Below the pieces are notes generated by a model. That model saw only the letters and a program-made list of their open reading frames with translations, was not told the origin of the DNA and did not search any database. From Acidimicrobiales bacterium (lineage in GTDB: Bacteria > Actinomycetota > Acidimicrobiia > Acidimicrobiales > VFJN01), in contig DATHJB010000175.1 of assembly GCA_035316325.1 (NCBI GenBank), positions 1 to 48,295 on the forward strand: a stretch of 48,295 nt of DNA, read 5' to 3'. Both the position numbers and the translations under genes were made by a program. Positions 17,557-26,085 of the stretch are shown one piece after another (positions within the stretch are counted from its first letter, which is position 1; the number at the start of each line of letters is the position of its first letter).

Positions 17557-18693
17557 ATGCTGAAGGACGACCAGACGCTGGCACAGGCGGTGCTCGACCA
17601 CATCACCGCCGGGTCGACCGACACGGGCACCGCATCCTGGCGCGAGCCCGTGGCGAACTACCGGGACCGCCACCGGTTCGACGCCGAGCTGCGAGCCTTG
17701 CGACACGCACCAGCGGTCCTCTGCCCCACGGCGTCCCTCGCGGAGCCCGGGGCCTACCTCGCCCGGGAAGCGTTGGGCGTCTCCCTGCTGGCGGTGCGCG
17801 ACCGGGACGGCCGGGTGCGGGCCTTCCGCAACGCCTGCCGGCACCGGGGCATGGAGGTCGCCCGCGGCACCGGGTGCGCCAAGGCTCTGACCTGCCCCTA
17901 CCACGGCTGGACCTACGGGCTCGACGGCGGCCTGCGCCACGTCCCCCACGCCGCGGGCTTCCCCGACGTCGACCGGGCCACCCGCGGGCTGGTCGAGGTG
18001 GCGACCGTCGAGCGCCACGGCCTGGTCTTCGCCAGCCAGGACGGCACCGAGGCCGAGCCGCCCGAGATCGACGAGATCGCCGGCCTGCTCACCGGGCACA
18101 CCCTGGCGGGGGTGAACGAGCAGACCGAGCCCGCCAACTGGAAGATCGTCACCGAGACGTTCCTCGAGGGCCTGCACATCCGCTTCCTGCACCGCGACAC
18201 GTTCTTCCCGGTGCAGTACGACAACACGAACGTGGTCGAGCACTTCGGCCCGCACAGCCGGGTCACCTTCCCCTACCGGGCCGTCGCCCGCCTGGCCGAC
18301 CGGCCACCCGCCGAGCGCCGCGTCGACGGCAAGGTCACCCTCGTCCACCACCTGTTCCCGAACGCCGTCGTCGCCACCTTCCCGGGCCTGCGGCTGCTGT
18401 TCGTCCTGGAGCCCATGACCCCCGCCGAGACCCGGATCGTCACCTACTCCTTCACGCCTCCCGCGGCGCTGCCCACGCCACCCACGCCACCCACCTCGAC
18501 CGACGCCGAGCCGCCGCCGGGGGAGCGCCCGCTGCTCCTCGACGGCGGTGACGAGGACTTCGCCGCCGCCCGGTCCGTCCAGCGAGGCCTCGCCACCGGG
18601 GCCAACGAGTACCTCGAGTTCGGCCTCTACGAGTCGGCCATCGCCCACTTCCACCGCCACCTCGACCGGGCCGTCACGGAGGTGTCGGCATGA
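17557..18693 (+). CDS. Rieske [2Fe-2S] aromatic-ring-hydroxylating oxygenase, large-subunit type
   Basis: A 378-residue oxygenase. The Rieske cluster ligands are C94-x-H96 and C113-x2-H116 (ACRHRGMEV and CPYHGWTY). The mononuclear iron site is H207 and H212 in EGLHIRFLH, with Asp in GDEDFAAARSVQRGL at about 332-334. This is the two-His-one-carboxylate facial triad. A Pro-rich linker lies at about 305-315. Reductase and ferredoxin subunits are not adjacent, so electrons must come from elsewhere. The ATG at 17557 is favoured because the extended frame runs into the divergent gene. It overlaps the crotonase start by four bases. Confidence 0.9.
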   Translation: MLKDDQTLAQAVLDHITAGSTDTGTASWREPVANYRDRHRFDAELRALRHAPAVLCPTASLAEPGAYLAREALGVSLLAVRDRDGRVRAFRNACRHRGMEVARGTGCAKALTCPYHGWTYGLDGGLRHVPHAAGFPDVDRATRGLVEVATVERHGLVFASQDGTEAEPPEIDEIAGLLTGHTLAGVNEQTEPANWKIVTETFLEGLHIRFLHRDTFFPVQYDNTNVVEHFGPHSRVTFPYRAVARLADRPPAERRVDGKVTLVHHLFPNAVVATFPGLRLLFVLEPMTPAETRIVTYSFTPPAALPTPPTPPTSTDAEPPPGERPLLLDGGDEDFAAARSVQRGLATGANEYLEFGLYESAIAHFHRHLDRAVTEVSA

Positions 18694-19457
18694 CCGTCCA
18701 CATCGAAGCCGACGGGCCGGTCACGATCGTCACCATCGACCGGCCCGAGGTCGCCAACGCCGTCGACCGCCCCACGGCCGATGCCCTGGCCGACGCCTTC
18801 CGGGCCTTCGACGCCGACGCCCGAGCCCACGTGGCCGTCCTCACCGGCGCCGGGGGCACCTTCTGCGCCGGCGCCGACCTGAAGGCCATGCGGGACGACC
18901 GTGAGCGCATCAACCGGGTGGCGCCCGAGGGCGACGGCCCGCTCGGCCCCACCCGCATGCTCCTGGGCAAGCCCGTGATCGCCGCGGTCGAGGGCCACGC
19001 CGTGGCCGGCGGGCTGGAGCTCGCCGCCTGGTGCGACCTGCGGGTGGCCGCCGAGGACGCGGTGTTCGGGGTCTACTGCCGGCGCTGGGACGTCCCGCTG
19101 GTCGACGGCGGCACCATCCGGCTCACCCGCCTGCTCGGCCACAGCCACGCGCTCGACCTGATCCTCACCGGGCGCGGCGTCTCGGGCGACGAGGCCCAGC
19201 GCATGGGCCTGGCGAACCGGCTGGTCCCCAAGGACCGGGCCCGGGACGAGGCGGTGGCGCTGGCCCACGAGCTCGCCGTGCTCCCGCAGGCCGCCCTCCG
19301 CGGCGACCGCATGTCGTCCTACGAGCAGTGGTCGCAGGACCTCGACGCCGCCCTGCAGACCGAGCTCCAGCACGGCCTCCACACCCTGCGTACCGGCCAG
19401 ATGTCCTCCGGCCTCGACCGCTTCGCCTCCGGCACCTGGCGTCGACCACCAGAATGA
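18690..19457 (+). CDS. Crotonase/enoyl-CoA hydratase family protein
   Basis: A 255-residue crotonase-fold protein. The oxyanion-hole motifs are CAGADLKAM at about 63 and GHAVAGGLELAAWCDLRVA at about 103. Where many hydratases have a catalytic glutamate, this protein reads WDVPLVDGGTIRLTRLLG, a variant common in actinobacterial paralogues of uncertain activity. The gene overlaps the Rieske gene by four bases (ATGA), so both act in one coupled unit. Substrate and chemistry (hydration, isomerisation or other) are open. Confidence 0.88.
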   Translation: MTVHIEADGPVTIVTIDRPEVANAVDRPTADALADAFRAFDADARAHVAVLTGAGGTFCAGADLKAMRDDRERINRVAPEGDGPLGPTRMLLGKPVIAAVEGHAVAGGLELAAWCDLRVAAEDAVFGVYCRRWDVPLVDGGTIRLTRLLGHSHALDLILTGRGVSGDEAQRMGLANRLVPKDRARDEAVALAHELAVLPQAALRGDRMSSYEQWSQDLDAALQTELQHGLHTLRTGQMSSGLDRFASGTWRRPPE

Positions 19458-19461
19458 GGTG

Positions 19462-19890
19462 ATGGGCCCCGATCTCGATCGCCTCGCCCGCGCCTCGTCG
19501 CTGGCGATGGGCGCCGACGAGTACGCCGACGTCCCGGCCGATCTCCTCGCTCGGGTGCAGGCTGTCTGCGAGTCGCTGCCGGAGACCACCGAGCGCCAGG
19601 CCTGGGCGGGCACGCAGTGGCGGATCCGCAACCGGATGTTCGCCCACGTCGTCACCGTCGACTTCCCCGACGCCCCGGTCACGGCGCTGGTCTTCCGGGC
19701 CTCCGGCGACGAGCTCGACGCCCTCCGTCGCACGGGCCACCCGTTCTTCCGCCCCGCCTGGGGCACCGACGCGGTCGGGATGGCGCTCGACGCCGGCTCC
19801 GACTGGGGCGACGTCGCCCAGCTCCTCACCGAGAGCTACTGCGTGGTGGCGCCCAAGAAGCTCGTCGCGCAGGTCGACCGCCCCCGCTGA
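19462..19890 (+). CDS. MmcQ/YjbR-family protein
   Basis: A 142-residue protein of the MmcQ/YjbR family, a CyaY-like or double-wing fold annotated as DNA binding. The core ARVQAVCESLPETTERQAWAGTQWRIRNRMFAHV followed by an all-beta stretch and HPFFRPAWGTDAVGMALDAGSDWGDVAQLLTESYCVVAPKKL is typical. ATG 19462 is preceded by a GAGG ribosome site; a GTG at 19459 is an alternative. It stands five bases after the crotonase stop and may be part of that unit. Confidence 0.88.
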   Translation: MGPDLDRLARASSLAMGADEYADVPADLLARVQAVCESLPETTERQAWAGTQWRIRNRMFAHVVTVDFPDAPVTALVFRASGDELDALRRTGHPFFRPAWGTDAVGMALDAGSDWGDVAQLLTESYCVVAPKKLVAQVDRPR

Positions 19891-19921
19891 CCCGGGTGAC
19901 GGCGCGAACTACCCGGCGGGG

Positions 19922-20209
19922 TCAGGGCAGCGGGCCCCGGGTGATCGGGGTGGCGGGCAAGGGGTAGCGGTCGAGGTAGCCGACCACGGCTTCGATGGTC
20001 CGCCAGCCGTGGCCCTCGGTGGCCAGGTAGCCCCGGACGTCGAGCGTCCCCGGGGCGGTGTCACGGGCGGCCAGCACCTCGGCCACGACGTCGGCCAGCG
20101 TCAGCTCCGGGAAGTCCGCGATGTGCTCGTCGAGCAACCGGGCCTCCCGTTTGCGGCGCTGTCGGGCGAGATCGTCGTCGCCCTCCCGACGCTCCGTCGA
20201 GCTGGTCAT
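19922..20209 (-). CDS. Small protein of unknown function
   Basis: A 95-residue protein I cannot assign. The N-terminal third is a very charged helix (ERREGDDDLARQRRKREARLLDEHI), followed by FPELTLADVVAEVLAARDTAPGTLDVRGYLATEGHGWRTIEAVVGYLDRYPLP. The start ATG was chosen because a GAGGGG ribosome site lies about nine bases upstream. The frame runs on into the SDR remnant upstream, but this protein's own start is well supported. Confidence 0.6.
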   Translation of the reverse strand: MTSSTERREGDDDLARQRRKREARLLDEHIADFPELTLADVVAEVLAARDTAPGTLDVRGYLATEGHGWRTIEAVVGYLDRYPLPATPITRGPLP

Positions 20210-20419
20210 GGACGCCATCCCCTCGTTCGGCTCAGAAGAGAGTGACGCCCAGGTCGGGCCCTCGCGCCGAGGGCCCGAGTCGACTTCCAAGAGTGAGGTC
20301 ACGGTATCGGTCGCACCCCCCGAGCGCACCGGCCCCGGCCAGCACACGCAGCGGCGCCGACGAACCGAAACGGTCGCTCGACACGGCAGCGATGGCGACA
20401 GCCCGAGCACGGGCTCCGG

Positions 20420-20697
20420 TTGCGGATCGCCGGTGGTCGCCCACCAGCCTGTCGCCACGCCGGCCGGGTTGAGCACGTGGACCCGCACGCCTGTGCCCTC
20501 CAGTTCGTGCCGCAGAGCGAGGGAGAACCCCTGCACGCCCCACTTCGCTGCGCAGTAGGCGGTCCGGTTCGCCTCTGCGGCCTTCCCCGCGATCGAGGAC
20601 ACGTTCACGATGCGGCCGCCGCTTGCCGCCAGCATCGTGGGGAGCACGGCTCGGGTCGTCAGGTAGACGCCGGTGAGGCAGCTGTCGAGCCACACCC
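20420..20697 (-). pseudogene. Truncated short-chain dehydrogenase/reductase remnant
   Basis: About 90 residues of recognisable SDR sequence survive: GVYLTTRAVLPTML, then GGRIVNVSSIAGKAA with the catalytic serine, then YCAAKWGVQGFSLALRHEL with the YxxxK pair, and VRVHVLNPAGVATG. The N-terminal Rossmann TGxxxGIG region is gone (the frame upstream is non-homologous and meets the divergent DUF1992 gene), and the C-terminal substrate loop runs off into unrelated sequence. It is therefore a decayed fragment with both ends lost. Confidence 0.75.
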
Positions 20698-20757
20698 ATC
20701 GAGCCCTGATCGACGGCCCGGGTAGCCTCTTTGTGAAGCTGTTCACGAGGAGGCGAG

Positions 20758-21159
20758 ATGACCGAGCGCAAGCCTCCCGGCGTGAGCTGGGAGACATGGA
20801 TCGACCGCCAGATCCGCGAAGGCATGGAGCGCGGCGAGTTCGACGGCCTCCCCGGCTACGGCAAGCCCATCCGGGACCTGGATCAGCCGCGTGACGAGCT
20901 GTGGTGGGTGCGGGACAAGCTGCGGCGGGAGGACGCCCAGTTCCTGCCGCCCACCCTGGCGCTGCGCAAGGAGGTGGAGGACGCCCGGGAGCGCATCGCC
21001 GCCGCCACAGAGGAGAGCGATGTCCGCGCCATCGTGGCCGACATCAACGAGCGCATCGTCGAGGTCAACTCCCGCGCCACCGCCGGTCCCCCGTCGACGG
21101 TGGTGAAGCTCGACGAGGAGCACGTGGTCCGCCAGTGGCGGGAAGCCCGCCCGGGGTGA
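20758..21159 (+). CDS. DUF1992 (DnaJ homologue subfamily C member 28-like) protein
   Basis: A 133-residue protein of the DUF1992 family. The hallmark is the opening SWETWIDRQIREGMERGEFDGLPGYGKPIRDL, which matches the DNAJC28 conserved domain. Then come DELWWVRDKLRREDAQFLPPTLALRKEVEDARERIAAA and a coiled helix. Function in bacteria is not known. A GAGG ribosome site precedes the ATG. The 3' side faces the convergent GH130 gene across an unusual inverted repeat. Confidence 0.88.
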   Translation: MTERKPPGVSWETWIDRQIREGMERGEFDGLPGYGKPIRDLDQPRDELWWVRDKLRREDAQFLPPTLALRKEVEDARERIAAATEESDVRAIVADINERIVEVNSRATAGPPSTVVKLDEEHVVRQWREARPG

Positions 21160-21170
21160 CCGTCGCGTCC

Positions 21171-21267
21171 CGAGTCGTCTGTGGTCACCGATCCACAGTG
21201 GAGTCGTTCGTCGTCGGAGACCGACTACAGACGACTCGAGGACAACCGAACGACCACAAACGACTCG
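21171..21267. repeat. Four-element symmetric inverted repeat between convergent genes
   Basis: Four 16-base elements related to CGAGTCGTCTGTGGTC lie at 21171-21186 and 21200-21215 (forward) and at 21223-21238 and 21252-21267 (reverse). The two forward copies are 29 bases apart, and so are the two reverse copies, so the block is symmetric about base 21219. The outer arms pair at 15 of 16 positions and the inner arms over about 15 of 19. Folded, it makes a two-stem structure with an internal loop. Its place between two converging stops suggests a bidirectional terminator or a mobile repeat of the REP/BIME kind. Confidence 0.75.
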
Positions 21268-21307
21268 CCAACCCCTTGGAACTCCTGATCGACTTCTTCC
21301 GGAAGGA

Positions 21308-22648
21308 CTAGGCGCCGTCGTGGCGCAGCGCGGCCAGGAGGTCGGTGAGCCGGACCGTCGCGATGCCGATCGACGCGTCGGCGATGCCGTAGGGGATCAC
21401 GAGCGTGCCGGCGTGGAGAAGGGCGCCGCAGGAGTAGACGACGTTGGGCACGTAGCCGTCCTGCTCGTCGGCGGCGGGGGAGAGCAGCGGCGCCGCGAGG
21501 CGGCCGACCATCCGGGTCGGGTCGTCGAGGTCGAGGAGGACGGCGCCGATGCAGTAGGTGCGCACGGGGCCGACCCCGTGGGTGAGCACGAGCCAGCCCT
21601 CGTCGGTCTCGATCGGCGCCCCGCAGTTGCCGAGCTGGATCGTCTCCCAGGGCTGCCGGGGCAGCTGGTACGACACCGCCTCGTCCCAGCGGCGGGGATC
21701 GTCCGAGAAGGCGACGGCGTTCGTCTCCTCGTCGTAGCGGGACAGCGCCGCGAAGCGCCCGTCGACGCGCCGGGGGAACAGGGCGAGCCCCTTGTTGGCG
21801 GCCGCCGGCCCCACCAGCGGCGACGATGTGAACGAGGTGAGGTCGGGGCTCTCCATCAGGTGCTGGGTGATCCCGACGCCGTCGTAGGCGGTGTAGGTGG
21901 CGAGGTAGGTGACGCTGCCGTCGTCGTCGGTGAAGCGGACGAAGCGGGCGTCCTCGATGCCGTGCGACTCGGTGGCGGTCGCGGGCCACAGCACCCGCTC
22001 GGACAGGTCGGTCGTGGCCGGGAACGCCGTGGTGTAGCCGCGCTCGGTCGTGTCCGGGCCGTCCGGGCCGTCCGCGGCGACCGGGTCGACCGGGTCGACC
22101 GTGCCGACGACGGAGAACGGTCCCGGCTCGTCGAGGCTCACGAGGCCGTCGGCGGTGACGTGACCGGTCCGGAAGCCGACCGACGACCGGTGGCCCTCGC
22201 CGATGCCGCGGACGCTCATGACGAACCGGAGGCCGCCCGCCTCGGCGCCGGCCTGGTCGGGGTGGGCGACGAGCGACGGGTTGCACAGCGCCGCCGCCTC
22301 GATCGCGGCCTCCTGCGTGAACGTGGCGCCGAGCAGCTGCGACCGGGCGTCGGACCGCCCGACCGGGGCGTCGACGAGCTCGGCGATCCGCTCGGCGTGC
22401 CGGGCGAACGTGGCGGGCAGGTCCGGATGGCGGTGGCCGAAGCGGGCCATGACGTCGGCCATGGTCCGTTCCACCTGGTCGTCGTCGAGGGCGAGGATGC
22501 GTCCGGCCACCCCCGCGGCCCGCAACGGGCGACCGGCGACGAGCTCCGCACCCGGGACGAACAGCCGTGCGATCACCCGGGAGGGATCGGGCCGGAGTCG
22601 GGGCGCGGCGCGGACCACGGCCACGGCCGGGGCCCCCGCCGTGGTCAC
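21308..22648 (-). CDS. Glycoside hydrolase family 130-like protein (mannoside phosphorylase family)
   Basis: A 446-residue five-bladed beta-propeller enzyme of the GH130 type, a family of beta-mannoside phosphorylases and hydrolases. The catalytic-Asp segment is seen as SHGIEDARFVRF, and the propeller repeats include AALCNPSLVAHPDQ near residue 130, LGNCGAPIETDEGWLVLTHGVG and YVPNVVYSCGALLHAG. GH130 enzymes break mannosidic links using phosphate or water. The GTG start at 22648 overlaps the next gene's stop by four bases. It closes a three-gene minus-strand operon with a six-hairpin protein and a GT4 transferase, which suggests making and recycling a mannose-containing polymer. Confidence 0.85.
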   Translation of the reverse strand: MTTAGAPAVAVVRAAPRLRPDPSRVIARLFVPGAELVAGRPLRAAGVAGRILALDDDQVERTMADVMARFGHRHPDLPATFARHAERIAELVDAPVGRSDARSQLLGATFTQEAAIEAAALCNPSLVAHPDQAGAEAGGLRFVMSVRGIGEGHRSSVGFRTGHVTADGLVSLDEPGPFSVVGTVDPVDPVAADGPDGPDTTERGYTTAFPATTDLSERVLWPATATESHGIEDARFVRFTDDDGSVTYLATYTAYDGVGITQHLMESPDLTSFTSSPLVGPAAANKGLALFPRRVDGRFAALSRYDEETNAVAFSDDPRRWDEAVSYQLPRQPWETIQLGNCGAPIETDEGWLVLTHGVGPVRTYCIGAVLLDLDDPTRMVGRLAAPLLSPAADEQDGYVPNVVYSCGALLHAGTLVIPYGIADASIGIATVRLTDLLAALRHDGA

Positions 22649-23730
22649 GGCGCGACCGGTGCGAGGTCGCGTGCGTGCTGGAGCGTCGAGATCAGCGCCA
22701 GCGTCGACTCGGTGCCCTGGTTCAGGTTGGGGCCGTCGGCCCGCAGCCCGTCGTAGCCGCCGCCGGTCTCGGCGTCCCACATGACGGCGTGCCCGTCGTT
22801 GTCGCCGAGGAACCACGCCACGGCCCGGTCGACCCCGGCCAGGAACGTGCGCGGGTCGATCAGCTCCAGCGGGTCGTCCGTGGGCCACATGTCGCTGCGG
22901 GTGAGCCGCGAGGCCCGGACGCAGGCGTCGGCCAGCGCCGCGACCTCGATCGGCTGCTGGTCGAAGGCGGGGCGGGGGTCGCCGGAACCCAGGCCGCCCA
23001 CCGGCGTGACCGAGAGGTGCCCGTCGGCGGTCTCGTGGTCGAGGAGCCACGTGAGCAGGGTGAGCCCGTCGTCCCGCACGCGCTCGCGGCCCAGGGCGGC
23101 GCCGATGGCGATCATGGCGTCGGGCAGGACGGCGTTGGCGTAGGTGAGGCGTGGCTCCGGCCACGGCCACGACGGGTCGGACCCGCACGCGCCGATCACG
23201 TCGGCCGCGGCGGCGAGCAGCCCCCGGGCCCGGATGTGGCCGGGACGCGCCGCGGCGACCTCGGCGGCGCCCAGCGCGGCGAAGGCCATCGCCCGCGGCC
23301 ACGGCGAGCGCTGCTCGGTGCCCCGCTCGAAGTGGGCGAGTGCGGCCTTGCGCACCTCGTGGTCGGGGTTGCGGGCCGCGGCGGTGCCGAAGGCCCACAG
23401 GCTGCGTCCCCAGCAGTCGTCGGTGCCGTGGCCGTCCAGCCAGCGTCCCCGCACGTCCATCCGGTTGCGGCTGGCGCCGACACCGTCCTGGGCCTCGGCG
23501 AGGAACCGCAGCGCCGTCCGGGCCAGGCCCACGACCAGCGGGTCGGGTTCGGGCTCGCGGCTCGTCACGACCAGCACGCGGGCCATGTCGTCGGTGCAGT
23601 AGCCGTGCACCCGGCGCGGGTCGGCGTGGTCGGCGTGCTCGAACGTGCCGCGCTCGTCGCTCATGCGGCCCAGGTGCCGGAACGACGGCGACGGCGGGTG
23701 CGGGTGCGGCGGCCCGGTCGTGACCATCAT
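22645..23730 (-). CDS. Alpha/alpha-toroid (six-hairpin) glycosidase-like protein
   Basis: A 361-residue protein, probably of the six-hairpin glycosidase fold. The N-terminus has a TFEHADHADPRRVHGYCTDDMARVL stretch and the middle an RWLDGHGTDDCWGRSLWAFGTAA motif; repeated helices with Trp/Asp pairs follow. Genes like this are found between GT4 and GH130 genes in many bacteria and are often annotated loosely as glycosyltransferases. I cannot identify the catalytic residues with certainty. It overlaps both neighbours by four bases. Starts are ATG 23730 or 23727. Confidence 0.65.
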   Translation of the reverse strand: MMVTTGPPHPHPPSPSFRHLGRMSDERGTFEHADHADPRRVHGYCTDDMARVLVVTSREPEPDPLVVGLARTALRFLAEAQDGVGASRNRMDVRGRWLDGHGTDDCWGRSLWAFGTAAARNPDHEVRKAALAHFERGTEQRSPWPRAMAFAALGAAEVAAARPGHIRARGLLAAAADVIGACGSDPSWPWPEPRLTYANAVLPDAMIAIGAALGRERVRDDGLTLLTWLLDHETADGHLSVTPVGGLGSGDPRPAFDQQPIEVAALADACVRASRLTRSDMWPTDDPLELIDPRTFLAGVDRAVAWFLGDNDGHAVMWDAETGGGYDGLRADGPNLNQGTESTLALISTLQHARDLAPVAP

Positions 23731-24899
23731 GCGGGCACCGCCTCGTGCTCGTCGAGGATGTGGTCGGCGAGATCGGCGTACTGCCCGGCGACCGCGGGCC
23801 AGCCGAGTCCGGGAGCGAGCCGGGCGGCTTCGGCGGCCATGGCCAGGGCCAGGTCGGGGTCGGTCAGCACACGTCGGAGCGCCACGGCCAGGGCGCCGGC
23901 ATCGCCGTGGGGGACGACGATGCCCGCCCCGCTCGACAGCAGCTCGACGGCGTGGGGGAAGGCGGTCGCCACGATCGGCCGGCCGGCGGCGACGGCGTCG
24001 ACCAGCACCCCGGAGGTGACCTGGTCGCGGGAGTCGTAGGGCAGCACGACGACCGAGGCGTCCTGGATCAGCTGCGTGAGGGAGCGCACGTCGCGGTAGC
24101 TGGCGTCGAACTTCACCGAGGCCGCCAACCGTCGGGCCCAGGTCCGCTCGACGAGCATGTCCCGGTAGACGTCGCCCTCGAACGCCAGCACCTTCGGGTG
24201 GGTGCGCCCGGCGACGACGTAGCGGGGCCGCGGCTGCAGGTCCTGCAGGTCGCCCATGGCGTCGATCGCCCACTCGATGCCCTTGCCCCGGCCGATCAGC
24301 CCCCAGGTGAGGAGCATCGGGCGGGTCGGCGGCGCGGGGTTCCGGCGGGGTGCCGGCACCACGGCGCCGTGGGGGATCGTCGTGACCTTGGCGGCGTCGA
24401 CGTCGAAGCGGTCGTACAACCGTTGCCGGGCGGCCTCGGTCATGACGACGACCGAGCTCGCCGCGTCGACCACCGCCTCCAGCACCATGCGCTGGTGGGG
24501 GGTCGGCTCCAGGAGCACGGTGTGCAGCACCACGATCGACGGGATCGTCAGCCCACGCAGGATGCCGACCACCTCGTCGCCGTCGGGCCCGCCATAGATG
24601 CCGTACTCGTGCTGCACGATCGCCACGTCGCAGCGGTCGAGGCAACCGGTCGCCTCCTCCACCGAGGCGGGGAGGCCGTTCTCGAGCTCGGCCATCACGC
24701 GGGGGTCCGGCGACCCGATGCCGTCGGCCACGCGCACGATGCCGACGTTGGCCCCGCTGTCGAGCAGGCTGTCCGTCAGCGCGGCCGTGAACGTCGCCAG
24801 CCCGCACGCGGTGGGCGGGAAGGTGCTCAGGACGCCGTACGAGCGGCCTGCCCCCGGGCGCGGGACAGACGGCGGGAACGACAAATGGTCAACGCGCAC
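23727..24899 (-). CDS. Glycosyltransferase family 4 protein
   Basis: A 390-residue GT-B retaining transferase. The N-terminal acceptor domain starts YGVLSTFPPTACGLATFTAALTDSL, which has the G-G-type turn of GT4 enzymes. The nucleotide-sugar site is seen as LLTWGLIGRGKGIEWAIDAM and later VVLPYDSRDQVTSGVLVDAVAAGRPIVATAFPHAVELL, the usual ExxPxxxxE-like position lacking the first Glu (YDSRDQVTS). First gene of the minus-strand GT4/six-hairpin/GH130 operon; divergent from a second GT4 gene. Probably cytosolic, using a nucleotide sugar such as GDP-mannose, though donor identity is inference. Confidence 0.85.
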   Translation of the reverse strand: MRVDHLSFPPSVPRPGAGRSYGVLSTFPPTACGLATFTAALTDSLLDSGANVGIVRVADGIGSPDPRVMAELENGLPASVEEATGCLDRCDVAIVQHEYGIYGGPDGDEVVGILRGLTIPSIVVLHTVLLEPTPHQRMVLEAVVDAASSVVVMTEAARQRLYDRFDVDAAKVTTIPHGAVVPAPRRNPAPPTRPMLLTWGLIGRGKGIEWAIDAMGDLQDLQPRPRYVVAGRTHPKVLAFEGDVYRDMLVERTWARRLAASVKFDASYRDVRSLTQLIQDASVVVLPYDSRDQVTSGVLVDAVAAGRPIVATAFPHAVELLSSGAGIVVPHGDAGALAVALRRVLTDPDLALAMAAEAARLAPGLGWPAVAGQYADLADHILDEHEAVPA

Positions 24900-24968
24900 G
24901 CACGAGCTCCTCAGAGTGGGCTCAGTCGAGGCGTCGTACCTGCGTGGCGAGGCGACTCTTCCAAGAAG

Positions 24969-24981
24969 GTCTGCTGCAGAC
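24969..24981. promoter_or_regulatory. Palindrome between the divergent glycosyltransferase genes
   Basis: GTCTGC-T-GCAGAC, a perfect 6-base inverted repeat around one central base, lies 30 bases upstream of the rightward GT4 start and 70 bases from the leftward one. It may be an operator shared by the two units. No cognate regulator gene is nearby. Confidence 0.4.
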
Positions 24982-25010
24982 TACCGGTCCCCATCTCCGA
25001 GGAGCCGACA

Positions 25011-26063
25011 ATGAACGCATCCTTCGCCCGCCGACCCGAGCGGTCGAACGGGTGCCTGCGCGTCGCCGTTCTCGCGCCCCTCGCGTGGCGGGTGCCGCCA
25101 CGGCACTACGGCCCGTGGGAGCTGTTCGCGTCGCTGCTCACCGAGGGACTGGTGGCGGCCGGCCACGACGTCACCCTCTTCGCCAGCGGCGACTCCCGGA
25201 CCGCGGCGGCGCTGTCGTCGGTCGTGGCCCACGGCTGGTCCGAGGACCCCGACGTCGACCCGAAGGTGGCGGAGTGCCTGCACATCGCGGCGGTGTTCGA
25301 GCGGGCGGACGAGTTCGACATCGTCCACAACAGCTTCGACTTCCTGCCGCTGACCTACAGCGGGCTGGTCGACACGCCGGTCGTGACCACGATCCACGGC
25401 TTCTCGTCGCCCCGGATCGTCCCCGTGTACGAGCGCTACAACGGTCGCGGGGCGTACGTCGCCATCAGCGACGCCGACCGGCACCCGGCGCTCGACTACG
25501 CGGCGACGATCCACCACGGCATCGACACCACGGCGTTCGGCCTCCATCCCGGCCCTGGCGGCTACCTGCTGTTCTTCGGCCGCATCCACCCGGAGAAGGG
25601 CACGGCCGAGGCGATCGAGGTGGCGGCGCGCGCCGGGGTGCCGCTGCTGATCGCCGGGATCGTCCAGGACCAGGGCTACTTCGACGCCGCGGTGGCCCCG
25701 CACGTCGACGGCGACCGCGTCCGGTTCCTGGGGCCGATCGGCACGGAGCGCCGGGCCGAACTGCTGGGCGGTGCCGACGCGCTGCTCCACCTGATCGACT
25801 TCGAGGAGCCGTTCGGCTTCAGCGTGGTCGAGGCGATGGCCTGCGGGACGCCGGTGGTCGCCTTCGACCGGGGCTCGATGCCCGAGCTGGTCGACCACGG
25901 GCGCACCGGTTTCGTGGTGGCCGACGTCGACGCAGCGGTGCGATCGGTCGCTGCCGCCGGCTCGCTCGACCGCGTGGCGATCCACGAGCACGCTGTCGCC
26001 CGCTTCGGCCGGCAGCGCATGGTCGACGAGTACGTCGCCGTCTACGACCACGTCCTCCGCTGA
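25011..26063 (+). CDS. Glycosyltransferase family 4 protein
   Basis: A 350-residue GT4 transferase. The N-terminal domain begins LRVAVLAPLAWRVPPRHYGPWELFASLLTEGLVAAGHDVTLFASGDS, typical of a family often annotated as capsule or trehalose-type glycosyltransferases. The donor site is YLLFFGRIHPEKGTAEAIEVAARAGVPLLIAG, and the E-x7-E motif is EEPFGFSVVEAMACGTPVVAFDRGSMPELV. The ATG at 25011 has AGGAG seven bases upstream. Together with the divergent GT4, six-hairpin and GH130 genes it makes a four-gene glycan module. Confidence 0.9.
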   Translation: MNASFARRPERSNGCLRVAVLAPLAWRVPPRHYGPWELFASLLTEGLVAAGHDVTLFASGDSRTAAALSSVVAHGWSEDPDVDPKVAECLHIAAVFERADEFDIVHNSFDFLPLTYSGLVDTPVVTTIHGFSSPRIVPVYERYNGRGAYVAISDADRHPALDYAATIHHGIDTTAFGLHPGPGGYLLFFGRIHPEKGTAEAIEVAARAGVPLLIAGIVQDQGYFDAAVAPHVDGDRVRFLGPIGTERRAELLGGADALLHLIDFEEPFGFSVVEAMACGTPVVAFDRGSMPELVDHGRTGFVVADVDAAVRSVAAAGSLDRVAIHEHAVARFGRQRMVDEYVAVYDHVLR

Positions 26064-26085
26064 CGGCGGGGCCGGCCCGCTCGAG

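Noticed and set aside
21171-21267. CRISPR-like array
   Set aside because: Only four short copies, in inverted orientation, with 13-base gaps and no cas genes.
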